NCBI RefSeq assembly: GCF_027942865.1
Contig: NC_134506.1
Coordinates: forward strand, 16,080,436 to 16,144,435
Length of the DNA stretch: 64,000 nt
Direction of reading: 5' to 3'
Source: Odontesthes bonariensis
Lineage: Eukaryota; Chordata; Actinopteri; Atheriniformes; Atherinopsidae
Shown here: positions 10,533 through 23,045 of the stretch, piece by piece
How the letters are laid out: each line of letters opens with the position of its first letter
Numbering within the stretch: the stretch's first letter is position 1
The notes under the pieces: model-generated
Seen by the model: the letters and a program-made list of their open reading frames with translations, nothing else
What the model was told of the DNA's origin: nothing
The model's database searches: none
Made by a program: the position numbers and the translations under genes

Positions 10533-12405
10533 TGAGCGCATATGCTGGTAAAGCACAGTGTTTCGTGATTTCCTTCACCTCATTTGTCTGTCTTTGTGTA
10601 ACGCCATTCGACGTTTAGCTTAGCGCCACTGTGAAATGTCGGGAGGTTAGGGCAAGTGAGCTGAAGAGATAAGCGGCTAGCTGGAAGCTAACCGTGCTGT
10701 TGGCAGCCGTTGCAAAGTCGAATCGTCAGAAAACAGCAGCTAAACTATCATGATACCATACCGCTAACTATTTTTCGACAACACGGTTTCTGACGTTAAG
10801 CACAGCAGCTACTTTACTATCTCGCAGTTAGGTTAGCTAACACCACGCTGTCCTGTGCGATGGAATTTAATTTGTTTGACAGTGCAAAGAATCAACAGTG
10901 ACGTGAAGTCGCGAGCAGGACGAACGGAGACAACGCTAGGCTAATGTTGATGCTAGATCTTTAATGCAAATGCACTACACTTGGCCGAGTCTAAAAGTAG
11001 GTTGTCAAAAGCTCTATTGGAGGTCTACTGTATTTTCTGGCGTTAATGAACAACTATTCTCAAGGTACCCCCAGGCACTGATTTGATTACGGGACAATCC
11101 AAGTACATTATCACAGGGCGTTACTACATCCGCCATGCAACTGTCAGCCGTGCCACTTTTATTCATAAAATGTGATCGTGTTGTAGTCGGCAAGATTAAG
11201 CTAATGCAGCGTAATAATCAACGAGGTGTGAAATGTCTCTACTGTCATTAAGAGGTATTCGAGAAGCACTGATTCATCTTCATGGGCATTTTGGAGCCAG
11301 GAGTTTGTTTCTGTTTTATGATGTGGCCCCACATTGTTTTTAAATGGGCTCATTTGAATCGGCATTAATCAACAGTAAGAAATATCAGTGTGAGACAAAA
11401 ATACTTCAAAATACAGTGTACAAAACACCAAGTTGAAGTTGATAGATTATTGTACAGCCTGTATGACACTTTTCTTTTTACTACATAGATTTTTTTTTTC
11501 TTTGTAATATTAATGTAAAGAAGTGGCAGCTGAGGGTATATTGTATTTATCCACAATTATGGAGCTATTTGTTTCAACTAGTAATTAAACACATCGCTCT
11601 TGAATATTTACAGTAGTTGCTGTTCTTGCTTTGCCTCTTGAGGCCTTGAATTCCTTGACACAATTTTGTTTTAACGATGAATCATTTAGCTAGATCTTTG
11701 GGAACATCTTGTTGCCTGCGGTCCAAGGTTTTCAGTGCTCTGTTTCAGATAAATTATTTTTGTCATTTGGCCTTATTTACAGCACGTCATTTCAGCCTGA
11801 CAACCTGCTGCCCAGCTGAGCTATCTTTATCCACAGGTGCTGCAGCAAAAATCTGTGTATCAATATCACTACCAGGGAGAAATGCGGACAGAGGCACCTT
11901 TACGTCAGTAGGCCTCTCTCTTTGGTCAGGAGGTGCTGTCACAGATTTATTAGCTTTTAGGGTTACCTGCAAGAATATGAGAAGGATACAATTTACTTGA
12001 TTCTACACCGTAATGCTTGTAAATAACAAATTGTGTGAGGGAGTGTCTTGTTGGTGTTGACGAGCATCTTTGCTTCATAGATGCTTGGTAGTGTCATGTT
12101 CATGTGACAGAGTTCATAGTCCCAAAGATAGGTGCCGTGACTCTGATACCAAGTCCAGGAAGGAGCATACAGGCTAGTTTTATGTGTACAGACTCACTGT
12201 CATGTGCGCTCCATCAACAAGTCAGATATGGAAACACGCAGCCCCACCAAGCCTCGTTTCTAAACGGGTCTACAACTGTTAGCAGTCTTTACGGTGCATT
12301 TGGATTGCATTTGGGCATCATGGATGGTTTTAGATGAAAACTAACTTCCCATTTGCACATCAGAATTTCAAATGCTTAAGTAGTCTTTAGTGTTTTCTGT
12401 TGCAG
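10533..12405. other. Presumed MARCHF7 5' intron
   Basis: No coding exon or clear mobile element is visible. The two longest open frames around 11.7-12.0 kb face each other on opposite strands and resemble nothing I know. Confidence 0.4.
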
Positions 12406-12464
12406 CAACATCCTTTGATTTTTCTTTTTTTTTTTTCGTCTTGACTTGTTCAAAGCAATCCGTG

Positions 12465-15400
12465 ATGGACTCCCGGTCTCGCAGACTTCCTTTTTGTCTG
12501 TCCAGCACAAGGTCCTCCTACACATCCAGTCCGACAGTCTCCTCTTCCTCCTCATCACTGGCCTCCAGCAGGTTGTACGGTAGGGAGACGGTGCTGAATA
12601 ATGACCGCTTTCCAAGGGCATCATCACCTTACAAAGCAGACATGGATAAGCAGGTAGGCTGATGGAACAGCACACAGGCTTATTACACTTGAATGCTCAT
12701 TGGTTAGGAATTGAACATGTTATTGCTTTTTTTCGGTTAAATATACCGTGTCCTCTGAGGGTTTGCGCACAGAATATAGGCTTCAAATGGACCACGAACC
12801 CTGTTTATTCAATCACTTTATGCTACTTGTTGAAGTGGCACGTCTAGTTTCACGTTAGGTTTTTCGGATGCATGTTTTCTTTTTTGTGGTCGAGACGATG
12901 TCACCTGTAAACGTGTCGTTTTTAAGATGGGCAAAAAATCAAGATCAACAGCAACTTGTGCACATTTGTGTCACTCTCCCTGTTGTTGCATGTCTTCTGC
13001 CTTTCTAGTGTGTTCCACAGACTTGGCATTCAAATAAGCTCTTTTCTCACAGGTTCCCTTTGGAGCATGATACAGTAGCTGACTACGTAAATCAGTGGTG
13101 CAACAGCCGACACTTCGTTCGGAGATCTTTTTATAGGACAGCCTAGATTCCTTGAGTGTATTTCAGTCCTGCCTCTCATCAAGGTCTGTTTCAGAAGATA
13201 ATGTTACTATTTACCAGGGTCCTGTCCTGTGGTTTCTGTTTTTTTTTTTTTCGTTTTTTTTTTCCTTCGTTCTCTGAAGGGTCCAAGCTGGTTGTTTAGA
13301 TGTAATAAACTACTTTTTTACTGTTGTTATTATTATTTATCTGTCTGTTATTATTACTCATGCTAAGATGATCACAGATTGGTGGTATTATTTTCAAAAA
13401 TAGTTGAAAATCTTGTTGAAAGTTGAAAAGAATTTCATTCCCCATCTTAAACACTTTCCAATAACCTAAACAGGAATATTTACAAAGAAAGATGTGCACT
13501 GCAGACATTAAGTGGTCTACAGGAACAAAACATCTGCTTTTTTTTTTTTTTAAGTTGGTGAGTTGCACAGGCCTGCTTACAACATAATTCCACTCTTTAA
13601 CATTTCTAAAGTCAGTTTTTCAAAAGTGTTTCATGTCTATATTGAGATCAGCTTTTAGTTTTCTTATTTTTCTGGGTATTGCTTCATTTCTTGGCACACA
13701 GGAAGCACAAACTGTAAGAGGATGTGTTGCGTCATCATCCACACGTTTGTTTTTATGCTAAGAGCACAGGATGCAACAAAATGAGGAACTGCACATCGAA
13801 ACAACGCTCAGGCATGAGCACAAACTAATATTATGCCTAACCTTGCCTCCTTTTGAAGAGTTCTCGGCTCCTTGGCTCGACAAGAGACTACAGCAGCTCT
13901 GACACTCGCTCCACCAGCTGGAAACTGCCTTCTTTGACGTCGGCCAGCAGATCTTACGACCGCCCGTGGGCCGAATCGTCTCTCAGCAGTAGGAGCAAAC
14001 TGGTACTGAAGCTACAGCAGTCAAAGCTGCCTGGTTTTATGTACAAAACCTTTTTTAGGGTAGAGGTTCAAGGAATAATACTTAATAAATGTTTTTTTTG
14101 TTACTCTAACGTTTGTAATGTCTGCCATCTCTTTTAACAGACTGATTTTGAGGGGAGGTCAGGAATCGGCTCTGGTTTGTTGAGTGCCACTGATGATGCC
14201 GATTATAAAAGGGCCAAACTTTCGTACAGCAACAGAGGACTGTACTCAAGACCGACCAGCACCTCAGTTACAGGATCCACCTATTCCAGTACTGGGCTCA
14301 GCAGTGGTAGAGGTATGGAATATGTCACCTGTCAAGATCACTAGGAAAGACCGTTGATCAAAGGAGCGCGTGTCTAAACACTCTGGATCAGACGCAGTAC
14401 TTCAGTCTGCAAGTTTTTCTGGAGCGCTCGCCAGCACAGGCTGGTCTGAGCATTGTAGTCATAGACGAAGGTTCTCAGTCAAAGTGATTGAGATGTGTCG
14501 AACCTTTTAATTGGATCTGGTTTTTTTTTTTTATGTTCATTTTGATTAAACAGGATTTTCAGTTCAGTGTTCCCTTTTATAACTCTCTTAGCAGCTGTTA
14601 ACTTTACTGCATCAGTACGCTAATGGTATAACCTGCTGCAATTAATTAGCAACATCTAGGCTTTTCTTAAGAACTGTTGTTTGCGGTACAGTCGTTTGCA
14701 ATGTGTGATTTATATATCTCTACCCCTTACAGAATGTTATAGATGGGTCTCAAATGTGCTGTAGCTCCAGTGGATCCACTCAGCATGGATCGAGTTCTTA
14801 TTAACCATAATTTCACAAGACCCAGATACTCAAAAGTCTTCTTTTAAAATAAGTATGCGATGTTTAAACTGAAAAAATTACATTTCTTGACGTCTATGGA
14901 GTTTGTTTTTAAATGCTCCGTCTGGCAGCGATATTTTGCTGGACATCTAGAAGTGTCGAGTCTGCTCATATTCTGTTGAGCAATTTCCCCGCCAGACTAA
15001 TTAAGAACAAATACTGCAGTCAGTTGTCTCTGTTCTATCCCTGAACAGGAGCAGGTGAAAAACTGAGCGACACTTTTGATTCGTCGTGGAGCTCAAGCCA
15101 TTTACGCTCACGGCCATCGTCTTCCTCCTCAAAGCCACTGTTGTCCAGGCGAGAGCAAGAGACTAAGAACGAACCTCGCCTCTCAAGTCTGGGAGAAAGA
15201 CATGCTCGGACTCCTGGATTGGTTTCCTCATTGTGTAGGCACATTTTGTGATGTGAACCCATGCACGTAGTACACAACTTTTCTAAACGTGTTGTTAAAG
15301 ACGTGCCAGTCTCACACAGGTTGCTTCTCCCCTCCTTCATTTCAGATCCAACTGACAGGGTAATGTCCACATATGCACAAGGAGCTCGTCCCAAAGAAAC

Positions 15401-17213
15401 TACCTACTCTCCCTCCTCCTTCTCCTCCACCTCCGCTGCCCGAGAAGGCTCACTGAGTCGCCACTTCTCATCCTCCACATCTCAGCGGACGTCTCCACTG
15501 GCGCGCGACTTCAGCAGCAGAACCTCAACCCGTTTCTCCAATGGATCATCCATCCTCCACTCATCTCAGGAACCAGCAGGAAACCGCAGATCACTGGATA
15601 CCTCTTCTTCCTACTCCTCTCACACCCCGCGGTACACCGCTCCCGTTGCCAGGCCTGAGGCAGCGCTCCCAAGGCCGGCTCCTGAAGGTGGAGAACCAGA
15701 CGGCCGCAGCTCCACGCGTCGCCTTTTGTCTCGTCTGTTCTCACGGCGGTCCAGTCAAGATTCTTCCAGCGGGTCCTCCAGTGTTCGCTCCCTTGACGAC
15801 GACAGTCCATCGACTGGTGGGGAGTCCGTGGACAGTGACGACGGAGCCAGGACTTCTAGTGTGGGCACGGACATCGGAAAGTCGGAGACGACCTTGGGTA
15901 GCCTCAGGAATCACAGAGCAGACCTCTCCCCTATTCAGGAAAGCAACAGTGATGGCTATCGTAGTGGCTTAGCTCAGCCCGCAGTGTCATCGTGGAGAGA
16001 GCCTGCCGTTGGCAGTAGTAATAGCAACAGCAGTGGAGGAGGAAGAAGATCCTCCTGGTTGTCTTCCTCCCTCCGTGGCCGCTGTCCTCCCCTCCTCTCC
16101 CGCCTCAGAAGACACACAAGGGAAGATAGTGCACACTCAGCTTCAGATTCACAAGAAGGCTACAGCCATCCACAGCACTTGCTGAGAAGGTGGGATGACC
16201 TCGATCACAAGGCATCGCAAGATGATGATGATGTTGAGGAGGAGGATGAAGAAGAAGAAGAAGAGGAGGAAGAAGAAGAAGAGGAGGAAGAGGAAGGAGC
16301 AGTTGGGTTAGATGCTTTTGGTGCCAGTCGTGCTTGCAGACTTGAGGACGAAGTGTTACCTGAACTTGAAAATGCTTCTATTACATTATCGCCGCGTCGC
16401 AGGGTCGGAGTATTTGATTATATTTCAGTTCCTGCGGGTCCGTTGGGAGGTGTCGAGAGCCAGCTGGAGAGCCAGAAGGAGAAGACCGTTTCCAGCAGGG
16501 ATCAAGAGAAGCTGCGCAAGATCAAAGAGAGGTAATGGATCTCCCACACAAGTTAAATGTCTTGTTATCTACCTGTGCTGTGTTTGACTGGCGTCTCAGT
16601 CTAGTTTTGAAGTATTTTGCTATTCAGCTTCAGCCGATTTTATTTCAACGGCTACTTGTCTCTCTTTATCTTCTCAAAGTTCAGCATCTGTACTTGAAGT
16701 GAAAGTTCTTGTTTAAAAAGCAGAATAAGTTAATTGCACACACTGTGTTACAAGTTTAAATGTTTATCATCCTTTCCTCCCATAGACTGCTGCTGGAGGA
16801 TTCTGATGAAGAAGAAGGGGACCTTTGCCGAATCTGCCAGATGGGGGAGGATTCTGCCGCCAATCCACTGATTCAGCCCTGCCGCTGTACAGGCAGTCTG
16901 CAGTACGTCCATCAGGAATGCATCAAGAGGTGGCTTCGCTCCAAGATTGGCTCCGGTAAACATGATCTCACACAAAGGGCGGCCTCTGTCAGTACTGCCC
17001 AACATCCACAGTCGCATGTTATACATGTATCTTTTCTTTTTCCCCTCATCTCTTTCCTCACAGGCACAAATCTCGAGGCCATAACAACCTGTGAACTCTG
17101 TAAGGAGAAGCTGCGCTTGAACATTGACAACTTCAACATTCAGGAGTTGTACAGGACACACGTGCAAGTGAGTTATTTCACCTGCTTTAGAGAAAACCAG
17201 TTTACATCTGCAG

Positions 17214-17244
<31 letters not shown>

Positions 17245-19361
17245 CTTCTCTTAAATTTAGAAAATGAACATTTGTTGTTGCTGAATCATTTGATCATGCT
17301 TTTTTTTTCCCTTTACTGGAGAAATAAACATGGATTAAAATGAAAGAATTAGGGCTGGGCAACGATTAGATATTTTAATCTAATTAATCACATGATTTCC
17401 CTGATTAATCGCATTTGTACGCAAAATCCAAAAATGAATTCAAAGGTAGTATATAGCTTTTAGCATTTAGTTTTATTCTAAATGTGCTGCCATATGAATG
17501 AAAGTGCCACAACATTTGTTGTGCAAACACACTTTTAACATCAGCATCTTTCTGTAGTTTTTATGTAGAAGCCTCGCTCCACTGTCTGTTTCTTTGAATG
17601 ACTTGCTGCTATCAGTTGTGTGTTTTGCCTTTAAGTGATATTTTAGACTGGAACTACTACGGTGATAAGACAATTCAACTTGGCAGTGTTTACAGATGAC
17701 TTTGGTTCTGTCGACTCCACCGTCTGGAAGAACTTTAAAATGAAAATGGCCGAGTAAAAGTTCCGTACCCTTCTCCATGTTTGGTGGATCCGCCGATTAC
17801 TTTCTTTTCCGGTTCCGCTGCAGACAGCAACAGACTTTTACAAAATAAAAGCCTGTGAGCAACAGAGTTTTACAATAATAAAACAGGTGTGGTCTGTGGC
17901 GCAGTGGGTTGAGCAGGCGCCCCATGTACAAGAGGCTATAGTCCTCACTGCAGCTGGCCCCGGTTCGAGTCCCGCATTGGACAGCACTGTGCTGCGTGTT
18001 GTTCCCCCTCTCTCTGCCCCCTGCTTCCTGTCTCTCTGAACTTTCCTATCAATCAAAGGCACATAAGCCCTAAAAAAAAATTAACTCGCCCAGCCCTAGA
18101 AAGAATGCAACAAACTAAACAAACGAGACAAAGTGAATGCTGACACTTGAATGATTTAAATGTGACATTTAAAATAAGCGAATCTGCTCTAATTGCGTCA
18201 AATGTCATCAGATTTTGGATGAATAAACCAAAGTGTAAGAAATGTAGATTATCTGGAGCCTTTTTCAGTCTGTTGTCTGCTGCGGCTTCATTTACACTGT
18301 TCCATGTAAACGACACAGAATGACTGTCTGGTTTTGTTGTTGCACCTTTTAAAGAGTTGGAGTGAAATTGATGACTCTGAAAGCTGGCATAGCTTTCAAC
18401 GCCAAGTGTTGTTGTTGCACGTCATGCCTCTGATTACAGAATGCCAGCATGCTGTCCACAAGCACACACGGGGGTGGCGTTATAATTGGTTTTAATCGGT
18501 GTTAATGTGCAAAGGCGACATAGTCGCATTATATAGCACCGTCTCTGTGTGAAAGGGGCTCATGTAAAACAGCCTTGACGCTTTGCTGCGAGCTCTAAGT
18601 TCTTGGTATACGAGTGTCAAGATTTGAGGAGAGCTTTCGAAATGTCTCTGACTGAGAATGCAAACTAGTTTCCATCAGTTCCATCTACATGAACTCACTT
18701 AAATTTAAGACTGACGTACATGAAAGAACACTACAGGAGACACAGTAAGCTAGGCTGCATGCTGCAGACTAAAAACCAGCATTGTATTAAAACGCCTTTC
18801 TTCTTACTCCACAGTCAGAATACGATGAGTTCATCAGCAGTGGCCTATACCTGGTGGTGCTGCTACATTTCTGTGAGCAGAGGTTCTCCGATGTCCTTGG
18901 GGCAGTCGATGCAGCTGGGGTGAGAAGGCGCTCGCATCCGCAGACGCACATTTTTTACCTGCTAAATTCATCAGTCTCTCTCCGCTCGGGCCCGAAGAGC
19001 CAGCTCTATTGTATTTCTATCAGATTACATTACGGCAAAATGTTCTAGTGTTGAATTGTGTCAGACTTCAAAATCTGGAGAAAGACGAATGTTTCCTTTC
19101 TCACCAGTTGTTCAACCTGGTGAGAATTCTTCACGAACACATGGACAGTCTTGAAAGTATGTTGCTCAGCTCTTGCTTTTCTGTGCACTGCAGTGAACTA
19201 TCTCTGATATATTTTGTGCATTTTCCTTCACGCCGCCACACAATTTGACTCGATGTCTCTGGATTGCAGTTCCCCGCGACGAAAGCGACGACGAAGAGCG
19301 AGACAACAGACCGTCCGTCGACTTTTCAGACGAGGACGACGAACTCGAAGAGGAGTATTGA
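12465..19361 (+). CDS. marchf7: MARCHF7 (axotrophin), RING-CH E3 ubiquitin ligase
   Basis: Coding exons: 12465-12653, 13859-14002, 14141-14312, 15049-15234, 15346-16531, 16786-16955, 17064-17167, 18815-18919, 19108-19156, 19270-19361. All introns are GT-AG and phases join exactly, giving 798 residues (human is about 700). The N-terminal two thirds are Ser/Arg-rich and disordered, with family landmarks [26 protein letters not shown] and [15 protein letters not shown]. The C4HC3 RING-CH domain spans about residues 640-695 ([22 protein letters not shown]). A hydrophobic segment ([11 protein letters not shown]) and an acidic C-terminus follow. The family transfers ubiquitin from E2 enzymes to substrates. 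The start ATG is the first in frame of the first coding exon. The 3' acceptor of that exon (12405 or 12456) is uncertain. Confidence 0.95.
16219..16302 (+). repeat. In-frame acidic codon repeat in MARCHF7
   Basis: A GAT then GAA/GAG tract encodes about four Asp and then some 20 nearly uninterrupted Glu residues (about residues 521-548). Human MARCHF7 has no such tract in this region as I recall it, so the repeat is probably a fish or species-level expansion. Confidence 0.85.
16786..17167 (+). CDS. marchf7: MARCHF7 RING-CH domain exons
   Basis: Exons 16786-16955 and 17064-17167 carry all eight zinc ligands of the RING-CH finger: C640 and C643, then the CRC pair, H and C of VHQEC, and C692 and C695. 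Both exons sit in the most conserved part of the gene. The segment just before the finger ([13 protein letters not shown]) is nearly identical to mammalian MARCHF7. Confidence 0.95.
17473..17778 (-). pseudogene. BED zinc-finger remnant of an hAT transposase
   Basis: This open frame of 101 codons starts [15 protein letters not shown]. It has the C-x2-C...H-x4-H spacing of a BED finger (CKHC at about residues 34-37, H52 and H57 region). After the finger it runs into unrelated residues. The hAT dimerisation and RNase-H-like domains are missing. Its position between the two hAT ends explains its origin. Confidence 0.8.
17886..18079 (+). mobile_element. tRNA-derived SINE
   Basis: The element has an A-box-like segment (GTGGCGCAGTGGGTTGAGC, about 17896-17914) and a good B box (GGTTCGAGTCC, 17962-17972). 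A pyrimidine-rich body and an A-rich end (18073-18080) follow. This is the form of a common fish SINE family with a tRNA-like head. It is nested in the hAT element, so it inserted later. Confidence 0.85.
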
Positions 19362-19643
19362 TAATGTGAACACGGTGAGATGGGTCACGTGATCTGAGGT
19401 TGCAGGGCTTTTCCATGCCAATTTGGTAGCTTAACCCAGTTCCCACTCATGCTTTGACAATGTCATGTTCATCGGAGGTGCAGCAGCAGTACGGAATGCC
19501 AAGCGCACAGAACCCGATTAATCTCTATTGCAGGTGGCTTTTGCAGATATGCAAACGTGGAATGAACTATTGCGTATGTACATTTTGGCTACGACCACTT
19601 TATTTCTGTTTTTCTGAGAGTGCACTTTATTCAAGTATAATGA

Positions 19644-19649
19644 AATAAA
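19644..19649 (+). terminator. MARCHF7 polyadenylation signal candidate
   Basis: AATAAA lies 283 bases after the stop codon. A second AATAAA is at about 19908-19913. Either could end the transcript. Confidence 0.55.
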
Positions 19650-20099
19650 AATGCAAGTCTTTTTAATGGTTCTACCACAAGTGCTTTAAAGGTTAAAGGA
19701 AAAGGACAACAGCGATGAGTGGTTTGTGCTTAAGCTGTGACGGAAGGAGATTTTGGGACGGAATATTAAAAAACAAAGTGGTGATTATTCCTTCTCTCTG
19801 ATTTCCTCATATTTTTAAAAATGACAACAGACTCTGTTGACATTTTTTTTTTTGTTTCATAAATGCTTTACGATGTAGAAATCTGAGTTTTGTGCTTTTA
19901 AGTTTGGGAATAAAGATGGATTGCAAACTGCCTTTAAGTCTCCTTGTTCTATTTTTTTTTTTTAACCTCTGATGTTTCCAGCACAGAAAAAGCAACGAGG
20001 AGCCACTTCATAAATATCTTGAATGGCAAAATGTCTTTTTTTTTTTCTTTTTTTTTCTAGATTTAACTGGGCTTGGAGGCAAAATGAATCATAAAGCAG

Positions 20100-21240
20100 C
20101 ATTTATGTATTTGTTCATTTTTAAGCCTTTAAAGTGGTATGCGGGACCGAGATGTGCGCACGTTGGGCATGCGCTGGACGTCGTAGTCGCGCAGCTCCGC
20201 CCACACGCACGATACCCTCTGCGTACGTATGAGCACATAACCCCAATGCAAAGGGGTTTTTGAACATTTCTAGGGGGCGCCACTGAGCCATTTTGCGCCG
20301 CCCACACACGATACCCTTTACATACGTACGAGGTCGACAGGGTGGACATGTGTGCCAAGTTTCATGACGTTGCGATGATGATAAGGCTTTGAAATCACAA
20401 ACACCATCACACGATTTTCACCGCCTGGCCACGCCCACACCGTTCAGTTTGGAAAGGTTTTTCAATGATTTTCCCCCCCCATGTCTTAAGAGTAACCTGG
20501 CCAAGTTTGAAGCTTTTAGCATTAAATATGTAGGAGTTCGATCAAATGCGAGGTGTAGAAAAAAAAAAAAAGACGTTTACAACCACCAGCAGGTGGCGCT
20601 AAAGGTGGATGTCACTATGTTATATGTACGCGTTCAGACTGGGTCCAGCATATCACCTATGAAGTTTGGGACAGATTGGATAATGTATGTGGGAGTTATA
20701 AGCAACTTAATTTTTTGTGGCGAGTGATCAAAGCGTCGCCACGGCCATGCCCTTTAAGTTTTGAAAAAGTTGTCCAATGAATGTTTCCCCCCATGTCTTA
20801 AGAGTAACCTGGCCAAGTTTGAAGTCTGTAGCATTAAATCTGTAGGACAAGTTCGATCTTATACAAGGCGTGGAATCGGTCAAATGGCACGAAAACTCAA
20901 TTTCCATCCAAAATGGCCGCCTTCCTGTGTACGTGGAATCATGGTGGCAAGAGACTTTTTTGTGCGTCTGGGCATGATGAAAGAGTGTACCGAATTTTGT
21001 CGTCCCACGCAAAATTAACCCCAATGCGGGGACCGTTTTTAAGCATTGTAGGGGGCGCTACAGAGTCAATGAGCGACTCCCAAAAATATAAAGTTTAGAT
21101 TCTTTCATGTTGTCGACTGGCAGGTGGCGCTCGCAAAATTTCCAGAGTTTTCGCGTACCTTTTGCAAAGAATCGGACGGAAAGAATAATATAGAAGAACT
21201 CCTACATATATAATAGGGTCCTTGCAGTTTCACTGCTCGG
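20100..21240. repeat. Dispersed repeat with internal duplication, MARCHF7-LY75 gap
   Basis: Two related blocks about 300 bases apart share the phrases ccatgtcttaagagtaacct and ggccaagtttgaag (about 20470-20560 and 20780-20880). The right end (about 21205-21245) reads as a tagggtcc...ctgctcggtccctaa stretch, an ending I associate with a widespread fish repeat. There is no open frame of interest. Confidence 0.6.
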
Positions 21241-21452
21241 TCCCTAAATAGCGACAGATGTTATAGGTTGTACATTGATGTATGTTTGATTGAATATTGA
21301 TAAGCCGCTTGTGTTGCCAGCGGAAGCCAAACAGTGCTGCCTCTCTTCTAATTTTAAATAACCAATACTAAATACTAGCAACAGCTCATGTGGCTTAAAA
21401 AAAAAAATAAAAAAAACTACCATGAACACAAAGTGTTTGAAGACAGACAATT

Positions 21453-21458
21453 TTTATT
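21453..21458 (-). terminator. LY75 polyadenylation signal candidate
   Basis: TTTATT on the + strand is AATAAA on the minus strand. Use of this site would give LY75 a 3' UTR of about 1.4 kb (21.44-22.87 kb). Nearer sites cannot be excluded. Confidence 0.35.
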
Positions 21459-22872
21459 GAAGGTTACTGTGTCCGATTGAAGCTGATAAACTGTAGGAGT
21501 GATGGAAAAGTAAAAAGATTTAGTACCAGGTAAGGATTAGTTAAAGCGCCACACTGAGGCGGTTGCTCAAGCTTTTGATATTCAAGCGATTCGGAGCGTC
21601 TTTGGTTCATTCTGTTACAAAACAAAGGCCACATATTTACAAAAGCATTTTCAGCAAACAACAGTGCAATCCGAACCTCTAAAAACTCCAAATCTCTTTG
21701 TGCTTCCACGTACTGGAGGAGCACCATCCCCTAAACAAACTAAAGTGCGTTCTTCATCAGTAGTTCAGTGCATAGATGAGTCAGAGCCACGAAAATTACA
21801 CCCACACGGGTGTGTCTGATTCAGTGTGAGGCTACGAGCAGGGGGGGGGGTCATGCTTCCAGGACTAAACTTTAAGACTTTTTCTCTTTCATGATCAAAT
21901 TTTTATCTCTACATATTGACAAAAACTCTTGAAAGGCATTGACAAAAAAAAACAAAAGAGTAAATACATTTCAGGATAAAAACCTATCCAGCGATGACAT
22001 CAGAAGGCACTGTCATAAAATAGGCAGAAATATCATATAGTCCAAATAAAAATACAAGCAAAATTCCTTCAGCTATAATACAATCTCAATTTAATTGTGC
22101 TTTGTAAAGTTTTTAAAGTTTTTTTTAAAGATCACTTAGGTTTCAGCCCAATAAAGGGGAGCCTGGAGTCACAATACAGAAAGTGAAGAGCTCAACGTCA
22201 TCCTAAATAATAAATTAGACGTTCAAATAATATCAAAATCCTGTAGTTTGTTTGTTTTTTGCCTCCATTGCACTTGCATACGTATCGGGCATCTGGCAGT
22301 GTCACAAGTGCCCGAAGGTCTAGGATATAAAGCACTCGACATCAAAGAAGACGGGTGTATTTTAACCCTAACCCCTTTTAGTTTGAACGTATCGATTTTT
22401 GATCCCCACGTGTGAATCAAACCTTGGATTAGTTTGAGTTAATCGCACATACAGTATAAAAACATGACAGCAGATTTTGTTTCGGATAGTTTGACTCGTG
22501 CATCAGTGCAATCAAGCGTTTAAGACTGAATGGGAGGCCGAGTCAGATTTCGTCAGGTTGCATATATCTGAATCAACCCCACACGAGTCAATAAACAACA
22601 TTTACCACATAGATTCAGCTCAAGCATCGACATTAGGAGCTCTTAATAAACACAGTCTAAAATAACACAAATTAAGACACTTTGGCAGCTATTCACAATT
22701 TTCAAACAATATTTACAGTCCGAAACTTCATTACAGAAGGTTTTATAGTCTTGAGCAAGAAAAATAAATAAAAAAAAAAAAAAGAAAACTGAGAAGGCTG
22801 CTCAAGATGAAAAGTAAAATTCAGGTGAGGCAGGCATAGTAATACTCCCTGAGGCCGACAACTCAAGCAAGC

Positions 22873-23045
22873 TCAGTCTTCTGTTATTATACTGTTGGTG
22901 TCCGTTTCGTCGAAGGTCCTCTTGTAGCGGACGGTAGAGGAGAAGTGGGGTCTTTTCTTCTTGTAGATGATGAAGCTGATGGCTAAAAGGAGAGCGATGA
23001 GGACCACGATGAAGAGGCCCAGTGCCACGGGAGAGCCTGGGGATT
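22873..23045 (-). CDS. ly75: LY75 exon 35: membrane span and cytoplasmic tail
   Basis: The exon encodes the span [20 protein letters not shown] and then [17 protein letters not shown] and an acidic end. Human LY75 has an FSSVRY coated-pit signal and a distal acidic cluster for late-endosome targeting. The fish tail keeps the tyrosine motif with one extra residue. The stop codon is at 22873-22875. Confidence 0.92.

Larger units (their letters stand above)
17350..18098 (-). mobile_element. hAT-superfamily element in MARCHF7 intron
   Basis: Terminal repeats TAGGGCTGGGC and its complement lie at 17350 and 18098. They are flanked by a perfect 8-bp target duplication GAAAGAAT (17342-17349, 18099-18106), the hAT signature. 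On the minus strand, 17778-17473 keeps a BED-type zinc finger (VICKHC, then LKYHLKAKH) as found at the N-terminus of hAT transposases. The catalytic domain is absent, so this is a deleted copy. A SINE sits inside its right half. Confidence 0.93.

Noticed and set aside
14141-14312. Possible alternative start of MARCHF7 at a later exon
   Set aside because: The earlier exons join in phase and encode Ser-rich sequence typical of the family N-terminus, so the start at 12465 is preferred.
17895-17973. A functional tRNA gene
   Set aside because: A and B boxes are present but the cloverleaf stems do not close, and a SINE body with an A-rich tail follows.
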